Assembly (NCBI GenBank): GCA_023055355.1
Contig: JALJCS010000004.1
Location: 31,834,744 to 31,898,743 of the forward strand
DNA: 64,000 nt
Direction: 5' to 3'
Source: Agelaius tricolor
Taxonomy: Eukaryota > Chordata > Aves > Passeriformes > Icteridae
Positions 1 to 12,964 of this stretch are shown piece after piece. A program made the position numbers and the translations under genes. Every line of letters starts with the position of its first letter. Within the stretch, counting starts at the first letter, position 1. The notes beneath the pieces are model-generated. The model made no database searches. It had not been told where the DNA came from and was given only the letters and a program-made list of their open reading frames with translations.

Positions 1-2684
1 GAAATCTGCATAGGAGAAGAGCGCTGCACTTTCCAAGGTCAGACATGAACCATTTCCCAGACAGAGGCTGGGAGCACTCATCCTGGAGGAACCTGCAGGA
101 CTGAACTAACGTTCCCCTCTGTAAGTAGAGCCAAGCTGTGGAGCAGGGTGTGGAAGCATCACAAGAGCCAGTCTTGGTTCAGTGGAGGCTGCAGAGAACA
201 GCAGGGTTTCAGGTTAGAATAGCATTCCTGATGGTTACTGCCAAGGTAAAGCATTCCAAGGTTACTGCCTCCATGCTCTGGGCATAAGACATAAACAAAA
301 TGTTTCAGTGCAAAAGGTGCATGATGCCTATGTGCCTTTATTATGGGAAATATTCTTCTGAGAGCCCTGTGGATTTTGGGTGTCACTACCATCCTTTTCT
401 CCCCAGTACCAGGCCCCAAATTCCACTGAACTGAGGTTGATGGACTCAATGCAGCTGCTTGATGATAGAGAAAATGTCTATAGTCAAAATGAAAACACTC
501 CAATAATGTGAATGTGAGATGAGAAAGTAAGTGGTAACATCAAGCAATGTTTAAGGCTTTTTCTCAGCCAGATAGTTTCCCTTTTCAGAAGTAAAATCAG
601 GACATGTAACAAACAAGGACAAATTGAAAGAGAAAGTATTCCCATGTGTCTTGTTTTTGTTTTCTCTTAGGCTCAGATTTGTATTGCATTGTAGCCCAAA
701 CTCCTATTAGAGACATCTGGTTTAAGTCTGTAGGGTTATTTGTTTATGGGTTTGGCTTTTTTAATTTTCATTTTCCTCCCTTTTACTTTTGATTCTTTCT
801 CCTCTCTAGCTTTACTCTAGTAATATTTTCTCAGCTTTTGTCTTCTTTGTTTGTCTTTTATCTTCTCTCCTTTCTCTCCAGTCATCCTTAGCTGCACTTG
901 TCTGCTCAATGCACTGTCTTGCAGAGTTAGTAAATCTGGCAGATGACCAGTGCTCAAGCTTTAGAAAGACCTCTTCTTTCCTTTAGTCTTTCTTTTTTTT
1001 TCCCCCACAACCTTTTACTGTCTGCAAAACCAGCTGCAGAGAGGGAGAGAGGCTCTCCTTCCTTCAAAGTAAAGAGTGCCACCTTTCTTGGAAGTGTTTT
1101 TCCTGATTTCTGCAGCTAATGGAATAATTTCCCTTCCTAGTTACCTTGATGAGTCTCTTTCTGTCTCCCAGTGAGTGGGGCACCTGTGAGGGCTATTGGC
1201 ATCCAGACACTTTATTATTCCCTCTCTCAAGTAATGGGTTTGATTTTCGTGTTCTTTAAGGTCGCTCAACACATGGTGAAGTGCTGCTTTTAGGACTCTC
1301 TAGTGTCCCAGGTTGGTGTGAAAGGGGTTTTGGCACAAGTGAGAATAAAGGCCAGTACTGTCATTACCTGCTGTTCAAAATGACTCGTTACTTACTTTTC
1401 TTTGTGAAATTGATGCTGTCAGTGATGTGAGAGACAAAGGATGTTCTTGCTACTAGAAACACTGCACAGAGACTTGAAGGATTTTCAGATTTTCATTCAC
1501 ATTTTTGCCCATTAGGTAGTGCATGATGCTCACTAGGTAATACAGCTTGAGGCCAGTTTTGGTCTCCAAAGAATAAAAAAACCTTTCTTTTTTAAAGGTG
1601 CTGTAGAATTCATGTAGCATTCACTTTAGAATTGATTTTTATTTGTACAGCACAGATGGCCCAATCACCTCTGTCTTCACATAGAATAAACACAAATGAA
1701 TCAAGTGCAAAAATTACTTTTTTGCAGGCACACTCCTTTTCTTCTCCTTGGATAAATCTATTTGTAGGGTGTACATGGGAAGAACTTTTGCATGGCCTGA
1801 GGTTTTTTTAGTTCAGAGGTACATAAAGTCTAGTTACCAATAAGCACTTCAGAAAATTTATATTCCTTCCATAGTTCCTTTTTCAGTCAAAATTTCCCCT
1901 TTAAACAACTTGCACATATGTCTTTTACACACCATTGGCACTTCTTCATGTCATACTTTCATAATAACTGTTATATTGCTTCAGTCATTTTCTTTGTCAG
2001 TGGGATGACATATACCTCCATTAGATGACCTTTTAAATCCCTTATTTGTGAAGGAAACAAATCCAGATGTCATGTCTGAGTAGGTTTTCTCTGTATTTTA
2101 AAGTCTCCCTGCAAAAGCATCTGGTTCATCACCCTAAAGGACACAAAGAGTGTGAGTTTGCAGAAATGCGGGGCCCTGTCTTCTCAAGACCACAGTTTTC
2201 AGTGGGTGTATCTACACTAAGACACTACATTGCAAAATGACAAAGATTGCCAGCCTTTGTCTGGTAAGCAGCCAGGTATCAAATCCATTCCACTTGCAGC
2301 CCATTCTGTCTTCATAAAGACTCTTCTGAAGTTTGCAAAGGACTGTGGCAGATAGAGAAATTCTTTAGTAATTTAATTATGCATTCAGTAAATCTCATAA
2401 TAATGGGGTATTATATTTAATTTCATATTGTACTTATTTCTAATAAGATGCAGACTATTAACTTCAGATATCAGAATTCAGCTAGTTTGTACCTTTCTAG
2501 TATTTCTTCAGACCATCAGTACACTTTAAAAGACATTATGAATCACATGCTACTCACCTTTCCATTTTCACCTCAGAAACAGAGCTGTTAGTAAGGACTA
2601 GACAGACTGAAGCAATTCTTTGGAAGGGGGCAAATCTGATAGGAATTTCTGCAGTGGGAGTAAATTTCCATATATTTGCTACAT
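1..2684. other. Unique non-coding sequence, nothing recognised
   Basis: AT-rich single-copy sequence. A pyrimidine-rich stretch on the plus strand lies at about 740-1015 (long T/C runs, few purines). The longest open frame is 114 codons on the minus strand at 159-503; it has no domain, signal peptide or composition bias that I recognise, and I treat it as chance. I see no transposon end, RNA gene or CpG cluster. Confidence 0.6.
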
Positions 2685-2697
2685 ACACACACATTAT

Positions 2698-2751
<54 letters not shown>
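2685..2751. repeat. Compound CA/CATA/TA microsatellite
   Basis: Short CA and CATA units run into an uninterrupted TA tract from about 2710 to 2751 (about 21 dinucleotides). Such a tract is self-complementary and can extrude a cruciform. TA tracts are length-variable in vertebrates. The short tyrosine/isoleucine-rich reading frames that cross it on both strands are products of the repeat, not proteins. Confidence 0.97.
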
Positions 2752-2753
<2 letters not shown>

Positions 2754-5549
2754 GAATTTGCTGCAAGATTCATTTAAAATTATGGTACGATGTAGTTCTC
2801 TCACCCTTTGCCCTGTTATTGAAACATCATTACACATTTTGCACTAGGTGATGAAAGCCATTTTACTTCCCTCTACCTCTGCCTTTTAATTTATTTATTT
2901 CCTAATTCTTTCATCACTGTCATTTTATTGGCTAATTGCAAGTTCAATCTTTTAATTTGTCCTGTGTAATGAAATTCTTCTCAAATTACCTGCTGTTTTC
3001 CATCAGCCAGTGTAGCTACCTTGTTATTCTGCTCCTTTTTTTCTCCCATGACTATCCATCCTTTTTTTTGAACTCACCATTCTGTATACAAAAGTAAAGA
3101 TCCCTCCTGTGCTGCTCCAGAACTCTCAGGGAGGCAGAGTTTTGCCTGCTGTTTCACCTTTGGCTAAAATGCAAGTGAAAGCTCGTGAATTTATTCAAAT
3201 GATAAAAAAGTTATTAGAACTAGAGAAGAGGCTTGAGGTCAAGTAGTAGCGCTGATACAATTGTCTTCTTCATCCTTCATGGCTCTTACCCCTGTTCATC
3301 CCCCTTCTTCCTTTCACATGTGCATGTAAATGATGACTGGTATGCTATGCAGGTAGGGCCAGTGGTAGCATCCTAGGCTGATGGTGCTAGGGATAAAATT
3401 CCCATTGAATTCTGTGCCCTTCAATGCTTGCCTGAGGACACTAGCTTATTAATGTAAATAATCTGCATTATCTCTATTTGTGGAAAAGAATCTCTGTGGA
3501 CTTTTTTTAAGGATAAGCAGAACCGGGCAAATGAGAAATAAGTGAATTGCCTTTCTATTTCCTTTGTACAGCACATCTGCCCAGCTGTCCCTGCTTTGCT
3601 GCTGCTCCTCCTCCTGCTTACATGTAAGCACATGTAAGCCTGGATGTCTCTTTGGAAGATGCAGCTGAAAATGGTTGGCTGTCCTAATTGATGTGTTCTC
3701 CTCCAGCACTGAGCTCAAGTACCACAGACACATGCCAGACCCAGTGGCTGCTCCTGGCTTTTCTGCCACTGCGCAAGAGCTAATTGTCAAACAGCTACAG
3801 AGGTTGCTGAAAGTACTTTCCTTCCAGTATCTGGTCCACATTGCATGGGTTTTGAGGCATAAGTAGTTTCTGAATTCAATAGCAACAGTCAACACACAGA
3901 TTTAAAAATTGCTGGAGAGGTGGTTATGATCCTCTTTTCTAGCCTTCTGGTTAGTCGGAGCTTAGAACTTACACCGCACTGTGTACAATACGGCTCAATT
4001 TAAGTGCAACATTTTCCTCACCAAGGCAGAAGAAATGTGTTTGAAGAAGAAAGGAGAGGATGTCTGCCTGCTCTTCTTTATTACAAATTCTCATCCGTGT
4101 ACAAATCAATTGCCATTTTTAGATTGTATGGGAGAGATTGCAAAGATTAGGCACAAAGTAAAACTTGAAAATAGATTCCTTTTGATGTGTACAAAGCTTG
4201 GGGCTCTTCTGAGATTGTATCACTACGAATGGTATGCCCAGAAATATATGGTTCTGGCAACTGTGAATACTTACATGACCCTTGTCATTTTAATGTCTTC
4301 TGAGTAGAAATTCATACATGTGCTCTTGCCAACATTATATACTACCTGTAGGGAAAGCTTTTGCTTTTTTGTGGTTTCTCACATCCTGGGAGGAAACATA
4401 CTTTATCCATAATTTTGTAGAAGTGGAATCAATGTGTAAAGTGTTGAAGTGGGGTCCTGTACATCCCTCTTCCCTTGGCTCTTCAGAAAAAGTCTAAGTT
4501 GTAAAGGATGTAGTGCTTTCTGTCAAGAAAGATAATGCTATTTCTTTTTTTCACTGGCGTTTGGCAGTTCACACAAGCTGGATCTTTTCTCTGCAAGTAC
4601 CAGTTTGGCTGTGTACACTGCACTTCTCTACTTACCAGGTAACTTCCTTTTTCACTAAGTGACATTAGTGTCGTAAAGCTGATTACACTTGAAACAAAAC
4701 TTTTGCATTGATGCCATAATGACTGACAAAAGGACCATATTCTTTCATTTAATGAATTATTGCAGCAACTGACAACTTTTAGCACAGTGGCCATTAGCTG
4801 CCAGGAAACACCTGACCTAAAGCTGATTGTTTATTAGCTATGAATGTCCAACCAGACAGCCATTACATCAAGTATGAAATAATTTTCTGCATGTCTAAAA
4901 GTTAGAAGCTGAGCTGGCCATTGCCATGGATACAGCAGGCAGCTCACAGATGGCATGTGAGGCACTGGCCACAGGATGAGTGGTCCCATCATATTTTGCT
5001 AGCTCCATCTCACTTGTTTGGGAGGCAGTGAACACTGGAAGTATGCTTTTCCCTCCTGCTTTCAATGGTTTTGCTCCTTCAGATGTGAACAGTCCTTTTC
5101 AGGGATCAGAAGGAAAGTCATCACACGTTGCCTGACCCTGGGTAAAATGGTCCTGATTTGAACCACATGTGGGTTTAAGTTTACATGAAGTCTGAAACAC
5201 TGTCCAAAACAAGAAAAGTCCCTGTTGAATTCAGTAGAATTTAGATCTAGTGGAGAGCAATAAGGAATCCTTTAAATCAGCTGCTGTTATGCCAGTTTTG
5301 GGCATTTATATTTCTAGCTTTTGAAGCTTTGCCAAGGTAACTTTCAAGGCTTCAGGGAACCTTCCCCTTGAAACTGTGCAGTTAAGATGCTCTTCGTCCT
5401 GGTTCAGCATGATTCTTGGGTAGAACACACTGTTTCAATACTTTTGCCTAGACAAGAGCACTCTTCAAATTAGAGGCTAAAGAAAAGAGTGTGTAAGAAA
5501 GCTGGAAAGGAACTTTTTACAAAGCCATGTATTGGTAAAAAGGCTTTAA
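2752..5549. other. Unique non-coding sequence, nothing recognised
   Basis: AT-rich sequence without recognisable repeats. A minus-strand open frame of 148 codons (3449-3895) and a plus-strand frame of 108 codons (3981-4307) occur, but neither shows known motifs, and frames of this size are expected by chance in 64 kb. Nothing supports a gene. Confidence 0.55.
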
Positions 5550-5802
5550 GCTGAAAGAGAGTAGATGTAGATTAGATTATTAGGAAAAAATTCTTACTTT
5601 GAGGCTGGTGAGGTACTGGAAGAAGTTGCCTAGAGAGGTTACAGATGCCCCATCCCTGGAAATATTCAAGGCAGAGTTGGATGGGGCCCTGACAAAGCTG
5701 ATCTGGTAGAAGATGTCCCTGCCCATGGTAGAGGGGGTGGAACTAGATGATCTTTAATCTTTCTTTGGATCTGCTACGCCAAATCATTCCTTGATTTTAT
5801 GA
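5550..5802 (+). mobile_element. CR1 LINE 3' end fragment
   Basis: The stretch reads like the last roughly 250 bp of an avian CR1 retrotransposon in sense orientation. It has a block for the end of ORF2 (a degenerate 'attagattattaggaaaaa' region), then the 'tggaagaagttgcctagagaggtt' type segment, then the 3' UTR with 'agatgtccctgcccatgg' and 'ggaactagatgatctttaa'. It ends with a decayed octamer tail near 5784-5802. CR1 copies are typically cut short at the 5' end by incomplete reverse transcription, as here. Substitutions throughout mark it as an old, dead copy. Confidence 0.9.
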
Positions 5803-8800
5803 AATCAGGCTGCCAGCACTGGAATGTGCATAAAACTTGCCTGGTACACATTGCTGATGGCTGAGATGTAGATAGAGGCCCAGCATTCCACACAGGGAAA
5901 AGTGAAATGTTTCATACATTTTCTGTACATATAAAAGCTAAGCAGTTCAAGCAGCATACATCTGAAGCTTGCTGTATAATTAAACACTACTGCATCATCT
6001 AAATGTATGCCCATTACACAGAGTTGGGGTTTTCATTAACAGCCCTATCAACAACACCTCAATGATACACATTCAAAAAATTCAAGTGTAGAGAAATTTA
6101 TGTTTTTACAGACTTTTATTCAATAAATTATATTTAATTTTTCTGAGATTCTTCTTTTTCTAAGAAATTACACAGACAATAGAGTTTTACTTAATAGTTA
6201 AAGCAAAAAAATCAAAGAACCTTTTATTTCTCCTTATAAAACTTATAAAGTTTCTGACATTTTCTCTCAGGTCAGAGACACTGCATACAAATACCTGTTC
6301 AGCCATTCAGTCAGTGAGGCAAAATCTGAAACCAGTCTCATCCCTGGAATAATTGCTCAGCAAACAAGATGTGTGTAATACATTTTATTATTAATACTTC
6401 AGTTAAGATTCAGGTACCATATTTTACTCCTTATAATGAGCACGGTTTTACAATGGATGTTTGGAGTTTACAGTGCATAACATCACTGACATCTGCAGAC
6501 CGCCTGTCATGTGCACCACAGCTGGATTAAATATAAATACATTTCTTTGGGCAGTAACAGTGTAAAGAGATAAATTGCAACATATGTCTACTTTGCTCTA
6601 CAAGCACAAACACGATTTTCCCTGTTATTTCACTGCATGGATATATTTGTTATCATTTTACTTATCAACAAAATATATTATTAGTGTTATATTGCATGTC
6701 AGGTAAAAAAAGATTAGTTGGTGATGTCTATTGCAGAAAATGCTCATGTGTTTCCAGTCCCAATGATTTTACAGTATAATTCCTAATATCCCCATATGAT
6801 TTGGGATGAAGACCCAAGATTATGCATTTCCTCCTCTCGCATCTTTTACACTATAGGGACAGACATTTTAATTTCTGTAAGAGGCATGACTTGGCTGATT
6901 CCTGGATCCATGATTTTCTTCCACGCTAGCCATATCTTGAGAAAGGCAAACTGGAACAGAAGGGTCATCAAAATAAATCTCTCCACCTATTGACTAGTTT
7001 ATGTTCAGAATTTGATGCATTGGTGGGAAATATTTTTCCTGTTTCAAACAAAGATCAATTCCTAATTGCCACAGTCCTCATAAGGACATTCTAGTAGCTA
7101 GTTAAGCACCATCTTACTATTTTTAAAATGAAGCTGTTAAGTTGCAAAGCTGCCATCACACATGCACAATCCATCTCACTGTCTGTGGGATACTGCTGGG
7201 TCCAGTTTGAGCCCAGTTGCGTAACAGTAGAGCCTGTTATCTTGGATGAAACAGCAGTAGTGTGCTTGTGCTGAGGACAACCCAGGGAGGAAAGCACACC
7301 GAGAGCTTCTGGGACTCTTGTGGGACAGGCCTTCTCCTCACACTGTCAGTTACAGCTCATGTGCTGATCAACAACATCCTCCAGCAGCAGCTTGCAGGCT
7401 GAAGAGGTATGCTGGGGCTGCTGCCTCTCTTGTCCCATGCACAACCCTCTGAGAGCAGAGGGCACCATATGTAATCCATTGGTGGATGTGTGCAGTGCAG
7501 GTGCCATGCTGAACATGGATCAGTGGAAAAAGCTGTGCTTCTGAGGGTTTTCAGATGGCCATTTTTTTCCCACATGCACAAAACTGTAGGTGCAAAAGCA
7601 AAATGAGGGGGGCAAGCAAAATTTCATAGTCAGCCACCCCAAGGGTTGGAGTGGTGAATCTTTTCAATATGAAGGAATTAATTTTTCCATCCTTTGTTCC
7701 ATGGCTTCCTATCAATGGAGTAGGTTTGCTCTCTCTTAGTTTCTAAGGCTCATCCTTGCATCTATCCCAACAAAATCAGTAGAGTTGGCTCTCAGATCCC
7801 ATGTGTGAATATCTATGGCTACTACCTAAGGAAGGCATAAAGATGAAGCATGAGGCTGATGTTTGTGCTTGAGGTTTCCTCCCCTAATTTGATGCTGGGT
7901 TTCATGTCACACTGACATATTTCTCCACAATAAATACAGTAAATCTCTGTATTTTCTTCTTCACAAGTGGACCTCCTTCTGTATCAGTAAGTTGCACAAA
8001 GCCAGATTCTTGTTTTGAACTTTATGGATCTGTGTTTAATATATATGAAACTCCAGTATCATGAAACTGTTTAGGACAAAAAAATAACAAAAACCAAACA
8101 GCCACTAAATCATAATAATCATAATCAATAATCATAAGATTATTGTTCTCTCACAATAGAACAATCTCCTATAACGTACTAAACACCCTGGCCTGGTCAC
8201 TGTGGAGAAGCAGACTATGTACAGTCAGAAATAGCAGCAGAAAAGAATGCACATCAGGGAGCACATTCTTCACCTTACCCTAGAGATACTGAAGAAACAG
8301 AAGGGGGAATCTCCTTCAAATTGGAACCAAACCACCCACAGCAAAACTTTCATCAGAAACTGCCCAGTATTAGACACCAGCTAATCTAATCTGTGTCAGG
8401 CTTTTGTTAGGATTCACTCAGAAGACAGTTGGTAGGACTGTCTCAAGGATTTATCAAAGAGGTAGTTAATTTACCGTCTCGTACAGAAAGATCTCAATTT
8501 TTATAATATTAAGCTTGACTCCTGACAGTGGACATAGTGCAGACCCCAGACACCATCTGCACCTGTGGAGGGTGCAGCCTGTCCTTGCTATCACTCACAG
8601 GGAGGAGAAGGAGAGATGTCTGCACTCAGCTTTGTGGTCACAGGCATAACATCAAAAGACAGTCAGTATGGTCTTTAATGTGGTAAGAAGAGTGCAGATT
8701 ATGAAGTTTAGCCAACAAAAGGCTCTTTTCCCTGGCAGCAATCAATGCTGGTCCTCCCTCTCCTGCTCTCCTGTTTCTGTCACAAACTTTATTTTTTTTC

Positions 8801-10656
8801 TTTCTTTTTTTTTTTTTTTTTTTTTTAGAAACCCAAACAGTACTCAGACTGCAGAAACAAAAACAACTAGGTAGGAATTTCCTCCCTTACTCCCCCCACC
8901 CTGACACCCTGACAGAATGATTTTATCACATAATAGCCAATCTAAACAGTGCAGTGAAAATCCTACTTTGCATGCAAATGTGCAGACAGTGTTACCACAG
9001 GAATGGAGTCTGTTTGGGCATGGGGTGAGCAGAAGCTGGCTGCTCTCTTCTGAACAGACCCAAGTAGTGCAGCAAGAAATTCACAGATTCAGGGAAAGTG
9101 GGAGGAGTATGTCTCCTGGTTTTTTCCACTTTGCTTTGACTTTACTGCCCAGAAGGAGACATTTTCAGATGCAGGAAGCCAACAGCCAAAAGGAAGTTAG
9201 CAGCAGGAAGGTTTGTCCTCTACCCAGAGAGTCAAGTGGTTCAGACCAGCCTCATACCTTTCATATGAAAGCAGAATTATCTGCGTATACTCCAGCTGGG
9301 ATTGAGGCTCTGTTTACCATCACTCTTCAGCTTCAGAGAAACAGTAAATGACTCCCTGTCTGTACAAAAACCAGGGTTTCATGGGAAGACAGATTTGGCC
9401 TTCTGCCTGCTGCATTGCCTTGGCCCTTTGGAACAAGACTGCTAAAAACACTTGACAGCTTGTTTCCACAGATTTTTTACTATGCCCTGAAGTCATGCCA
9501 TAATCATGTAGGTAGCACTGCTGGTGCCTACATGTCCCCATGCTACAGGCAAGAGCATCCAAGAACACTAATGTAATACATGGCATTGATAACCCTTCCC
9601 AAGAGTGTGTAGCTGACATGAGTGTTGGAGATATGCTGTCCAGACACCTCTCACATTCCTGTGAGACCATCACTGCAAGCTATGAAAACAGCTCACTTTT
9701 CAACTGGCAGCCACCCATGCTAAATAACTGGGTGCAGCCCTATAAGAGACTTTTAATATATGATTCTCTGCCTATATTTGAAATCACCCATCTCATTGTT
9801 ATCGGGAATTATTAATAACCCTTCACTGGTTCCTCACAGTTGGTGGTATGTACTAAGCACTTGTCCAGCTGTGTTTTTGAAACACAGTGATAGAGATTTG
9901 ATCTAAGATTCTTGCCACCTTGCTTATGCATGCTTTGTGCACTCATATCTAAGTGGTTTCAACACTTCATACCTTCTGTTTCTCTCACTGCTGCATGTCA
10001 ATATTCTCTGTTTATTCTGCAGGACTACAAGCTTTATTTGCACAATTGTGAGTACAACAGGGCCCCAAGATTTGGCTGAGGTTTTTGGTGGTCACTGTTC
10101 CCCCCATAGATGAGGCTTGAATTTTAGCATTACTCTGGACTCAGGCTGAAGGATTCACACACTCATTCAGGCTGGGATTCAAAAGCAGCAAATAGCTAGG
10201 TGACAGATAGCTACTTCTGGCTTTTGGCATGTAAGCAAAGGAATTAGCAGGCATAACTGCACAAGCTTACAATGCCTGGAACAGACTGGCAGGCACTGAT
10301 GGTTGTGTCAGCTGAAAAAGAAAGGAGCAACAAAAAACATGGAATACAGAACAGTAGTACTTCAGAAAGGAAATCTCAGCTATTTGCAGAATGCCATCAG
10401 CTGAAATTTCTAAAGACCAGAAGGGCCCATTTTAAAGTGCTCAGCATGCCCAGTCAGGACCAGATTTTCAGTTAAGCTCAGTTCCCATGGAGGCAGCTAA
10501 ACAAGAGCCAGATTTTTAAAAGCACTCAGTATCCAGCTGTTTCCATTGCAAAAATTCTGTCCCAGTTTTTAAACAGAGCTTAGCGCCACCCAACAGGCTG
10601 TGTTATTTCAAAAGCTCACTCTAAGTGACTTCACACCTGGTGTCATTGTTTCATTG
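5803..10656. other. Unique non-coding sequence with one long T tract
   Basis: No transposon, RNA gene or exon recognised. A T-run of about 22 bases at 8805-8826 is followed directly by AG, which resembles a splice acceptor, but the frame after it closes quickly and no partner donor or homology is visible. Open frames of 144 (8917-9351, plus) and 117 codons (9320-9673, minus) overlap each other antisense and have no recognisable features. Confidence 0.55.
8805..8826. repeat. Poly-T homopolymer (about 22)
   Basis: An uninterrupted T-run preceded by further T-rich sequence from 8791. Read on the minus strand it is a poly-A run, as left by retrotransposed RNAs, but the adjacent sequence on that strand does not match any processed transcript I recognise. 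Confidence 0.9.
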
Positions 10657-10709
10657 GCTACCTGTAAGAAGATCAAGCCAATGAAGCTACCTGTCAGAAG
10701 ATCAAGCCA
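10657..10709. repeat. Near-exact tandem duplication, 29-bp unit
   Basis: A segment beginning gctacctgt and containing agaagatcaagcca is repeated at 29-bp spacing (10657-10685, then 10686-10709) with one difference (a to c). A third partial echo, 'gatcaagct', follows at 10711. It looks like a simple replication-slippage duplication in unique sequence. Confidence 0.9.
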
Positions 10710-11388
10710 AGATCAAGCTCCGTTTCTGTCTTCTTCCACCTCTCCTGAGCCCTGATGTGGTCTGAACAATCAGAACTATCAAATAACTGTTCTGGGTACT
10801 GTACAAAGGGGAAATATCAAGAAATGCACCTCACAGACTACAGCATGGTGAGCTTCACAGTTCTGCCAATTTACCAGGCACTTTTGAGCTGCAAGAGCCA
10901 GCATTATGTGTCGACTGCCAATCATGCTGACTCACGTCAAATTATGTCATCTTCCAAATGTCTGAGTTTGGAGGTCTCAACCTTTTTTCATATGCAGATG
11001 AAGCTGAGAGTTTCTTTCTCCTGAAGTCTGCAGAAAAACAGAAAAGACAGCAGACTTTTGATTCAGGGAAGACTGTGTGGCAGGTGATATAAAACATTAT
11101 CTGGTTATCAGCACTTGTAGAAATTGCAGTCTTCCTTCCATTAGCATGTCAGTGTGAAACTTTCTAAGGGCAGGAGTAACCCTTTGCTAGGAGAAGCCAG
11201 CCTCAGAGGTCCTAAACCACACACAGCTCTTACATGTTCTCTCAAAATTTCTGAGAGCTTGTAGGAAGTGCTCAAAATACAGACAACATGGGAAAGGGTA
11301 ACATCTTCTGCCCTAGTGCCTAATTCAGACCATGGAATGAATCACAGAAATTCTCAGAAGGCGGTCTTTGAGAAGAACTAGTTTTCTT
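10710..11388. other. Unique non-coding sequence, nothing recognised
   Basis: Plain AT-rich sequence. One 89-codon plus-strand frame (10755-11024) has no recognisable features. No repeats or regulatory blocks seen. Confidence 0.55.
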
Positions 11389-11545
11389 TTATTTCAGTTG
11401 TTTGTGTTGGGACTTTTTTTTTTGTTTGTTTGTGTTGGGTTTGGAAGTTTTTTGTTTGGTTATTTGGTTTGGGTGGGGTTTTAGGGTTTGTTTTGGCGGG
11501 GGGGAGGGTTGGGAATGGTGAGAGGTTGTTGTTTTATGTGACGAT
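11389..11545 (+). repeat. GT-rich low-complexity tract with G-quadruplex motif
   Basis: The plus strand is almost free of C and A over about 130 bases and made of T and G runs. Within it, 11498-11513 holds four G-runs separated by loops of 1-2 bases (a G7 run that can supply two triplets, then A, GGG, TT, GGG), which fits the usual G-quadruplex rule. A looser set of G-runs lies just upstream (11471-11487). The lysine/proline-rich frame on the opposite strand only reflects this composition. Confidence 0.85.
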
Positions 11546-12850
11546 CCAGGCATCAGAGGGGAAGGGCAAAAAATTGATTTAAGAAGCAACCCACCACACA
11601 GACAGGCTCAGGCTGTGCACTCTAAGGCATGGGTAGCTGAAGACACTTTTATCCTTTCAGAGAGAGCTTAAAATGTTCAAAACAAACTACTTCAAAGAAG
11701 AAGAGACCTGAAGAGCAGGTGAATTTCAGTCATTTTAAAAAAAGATGCAGTTAATTTGAGAGGCATGTATCTACCCATTTGAAGCGTCATTCTCTCCTCT
11801 CATTTCCTTGATCCCCCTTGCTGTGTGACCATGTGACACGCAGCCGTTTGGTGAGAATCGAGAGAGATATTGGCAGTTTGGGAGCTGTTGTTCCTGCTTA
11901 TGTATGCAAAGAACATAATTGCTAAGTGCATCATCTGTTGTAATTTGCACATCCACACACAGAATAGATCAGGGCATTCTTCCCACAAGGATGCAGTGCC
12001 TTTTTTCCCTCTCTGCTTTTCTGGGCAGTAAAATATTAGGTCTTCTGGATGTCACTGCAGCACAGGCTGAACCAATGCCCTAGGAGGTGATCCCTGCCCC
12101 AAATATCTTACACTCTTAATACAGCTGCAGAGAACCAGGATGTGAAGCAGTTTTTCTGTAATTCTCTCGCTTCACACGCAAGTTTGAAACTACTTGAGAA
12201 ATAATTTAGGTAGGTCTGCAGCAGGTGTGAGAAGCTAGCAGTGCCAAACCCAGCATTACAAAAACACTCTGCAGTCACAGACACACCAAGCGGGAGCTGT
12301 GTGGCTCCCAAAGGTTATCTAAGCAAGGGCCAACCATGGAGCAGTCAGTGAATACTGGTTTGGAAAGCAAAAATAGCAGCTGAAAAGAAAAAAGTAGCAT
12401 CTCTGTAATGATAAGAGGACAAAATACTGGAAAAATATAAAGAAATCTAGAGAGAATATCAGAGTGATTTTCAGCCTCCCCATCAATTGTGTTGATTCTC
12501 ACTGTCACAGCCATTTGACTTCACATGATCTTCTACAGCAGGAGCCAAGCCAGTATGCTCCTCAAAACCTTAAAATGCAGGTCAGACAAAGCCCACATCT
12601 GAAAGTGCAAACTTCACAGGCATATTAGACACCTCAGAAACCAGCCTTATGCTTCCCGATGACAGGGACAGGGTCTTGTTGTTCCATCTGACTCCCCTAA
12701 ATAAACATGCAGTTCATAGTGTGTCTTGAATTCCTTTAATTTCTTCACCAAGCTGTACTTCTTGCAGAAGATTCCTCAATTACTGTTTAGGACCTTCAGC
12801 GATAGAATCTCATTGTCCAAAGACTTTTTTCAGTCTGTGACAGACCCCAC
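11546..12850. other. Unique non-coding sequence, nothing recognised
   Basis: No recognisable transposon or exon. Overlapping minus-strand frames of 60-80 codons are present at 11771-12514 without known motifs. Confidence 0.5.
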
Positions 12851-12885
12851 TGATGTTTATATTAAGATCCTTAATATAAACATCA
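12851..12885. repeat. Perfect short inverted repeat (16-bp arms, 3-base loop)
   Basis: Arm tgatgtttatattaag at 12851-12866 is followed by the loop 'atc' and the exact reverse complement at 12870-12885. The stem is AT-rich. No T-run or gene end follows, so a transcription terminator is not implied. It resembles the snap-back palindromes made by template switching during replication. Confidence 0.97.
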
Positions 12886-12964
12886 ATTACTCAGTGGACC
12901 CTGACCATGTTGTCTTATAGTAGAGGAAATGTATTTGAATATGTGTATAGAGGCTTTGCCCCAG

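Noticed and set aside
159..503. 114-codon minus-strand frame as a gene
   Set aside because: No recognisable domain, no splice or promoter context; frames of this length occur by chance many times in 64 kb.
2554..2851. Tyrosine/isoleucine-repeat peptides on both strands
   Set aside because: Direct translations of the TA microsatellite.
3449..3895. 148-codon minus-strand frame as a gene
   Set aside because: Overlaps other open frames on both strands, no motif, and no similarity I recognise.
8788..8828. Poly-T followed by AG as a splice acceptor of a hidden exon
   Set aside because: The downstream frame has no recognisable coding content and no donor or homologous exon can be identified.
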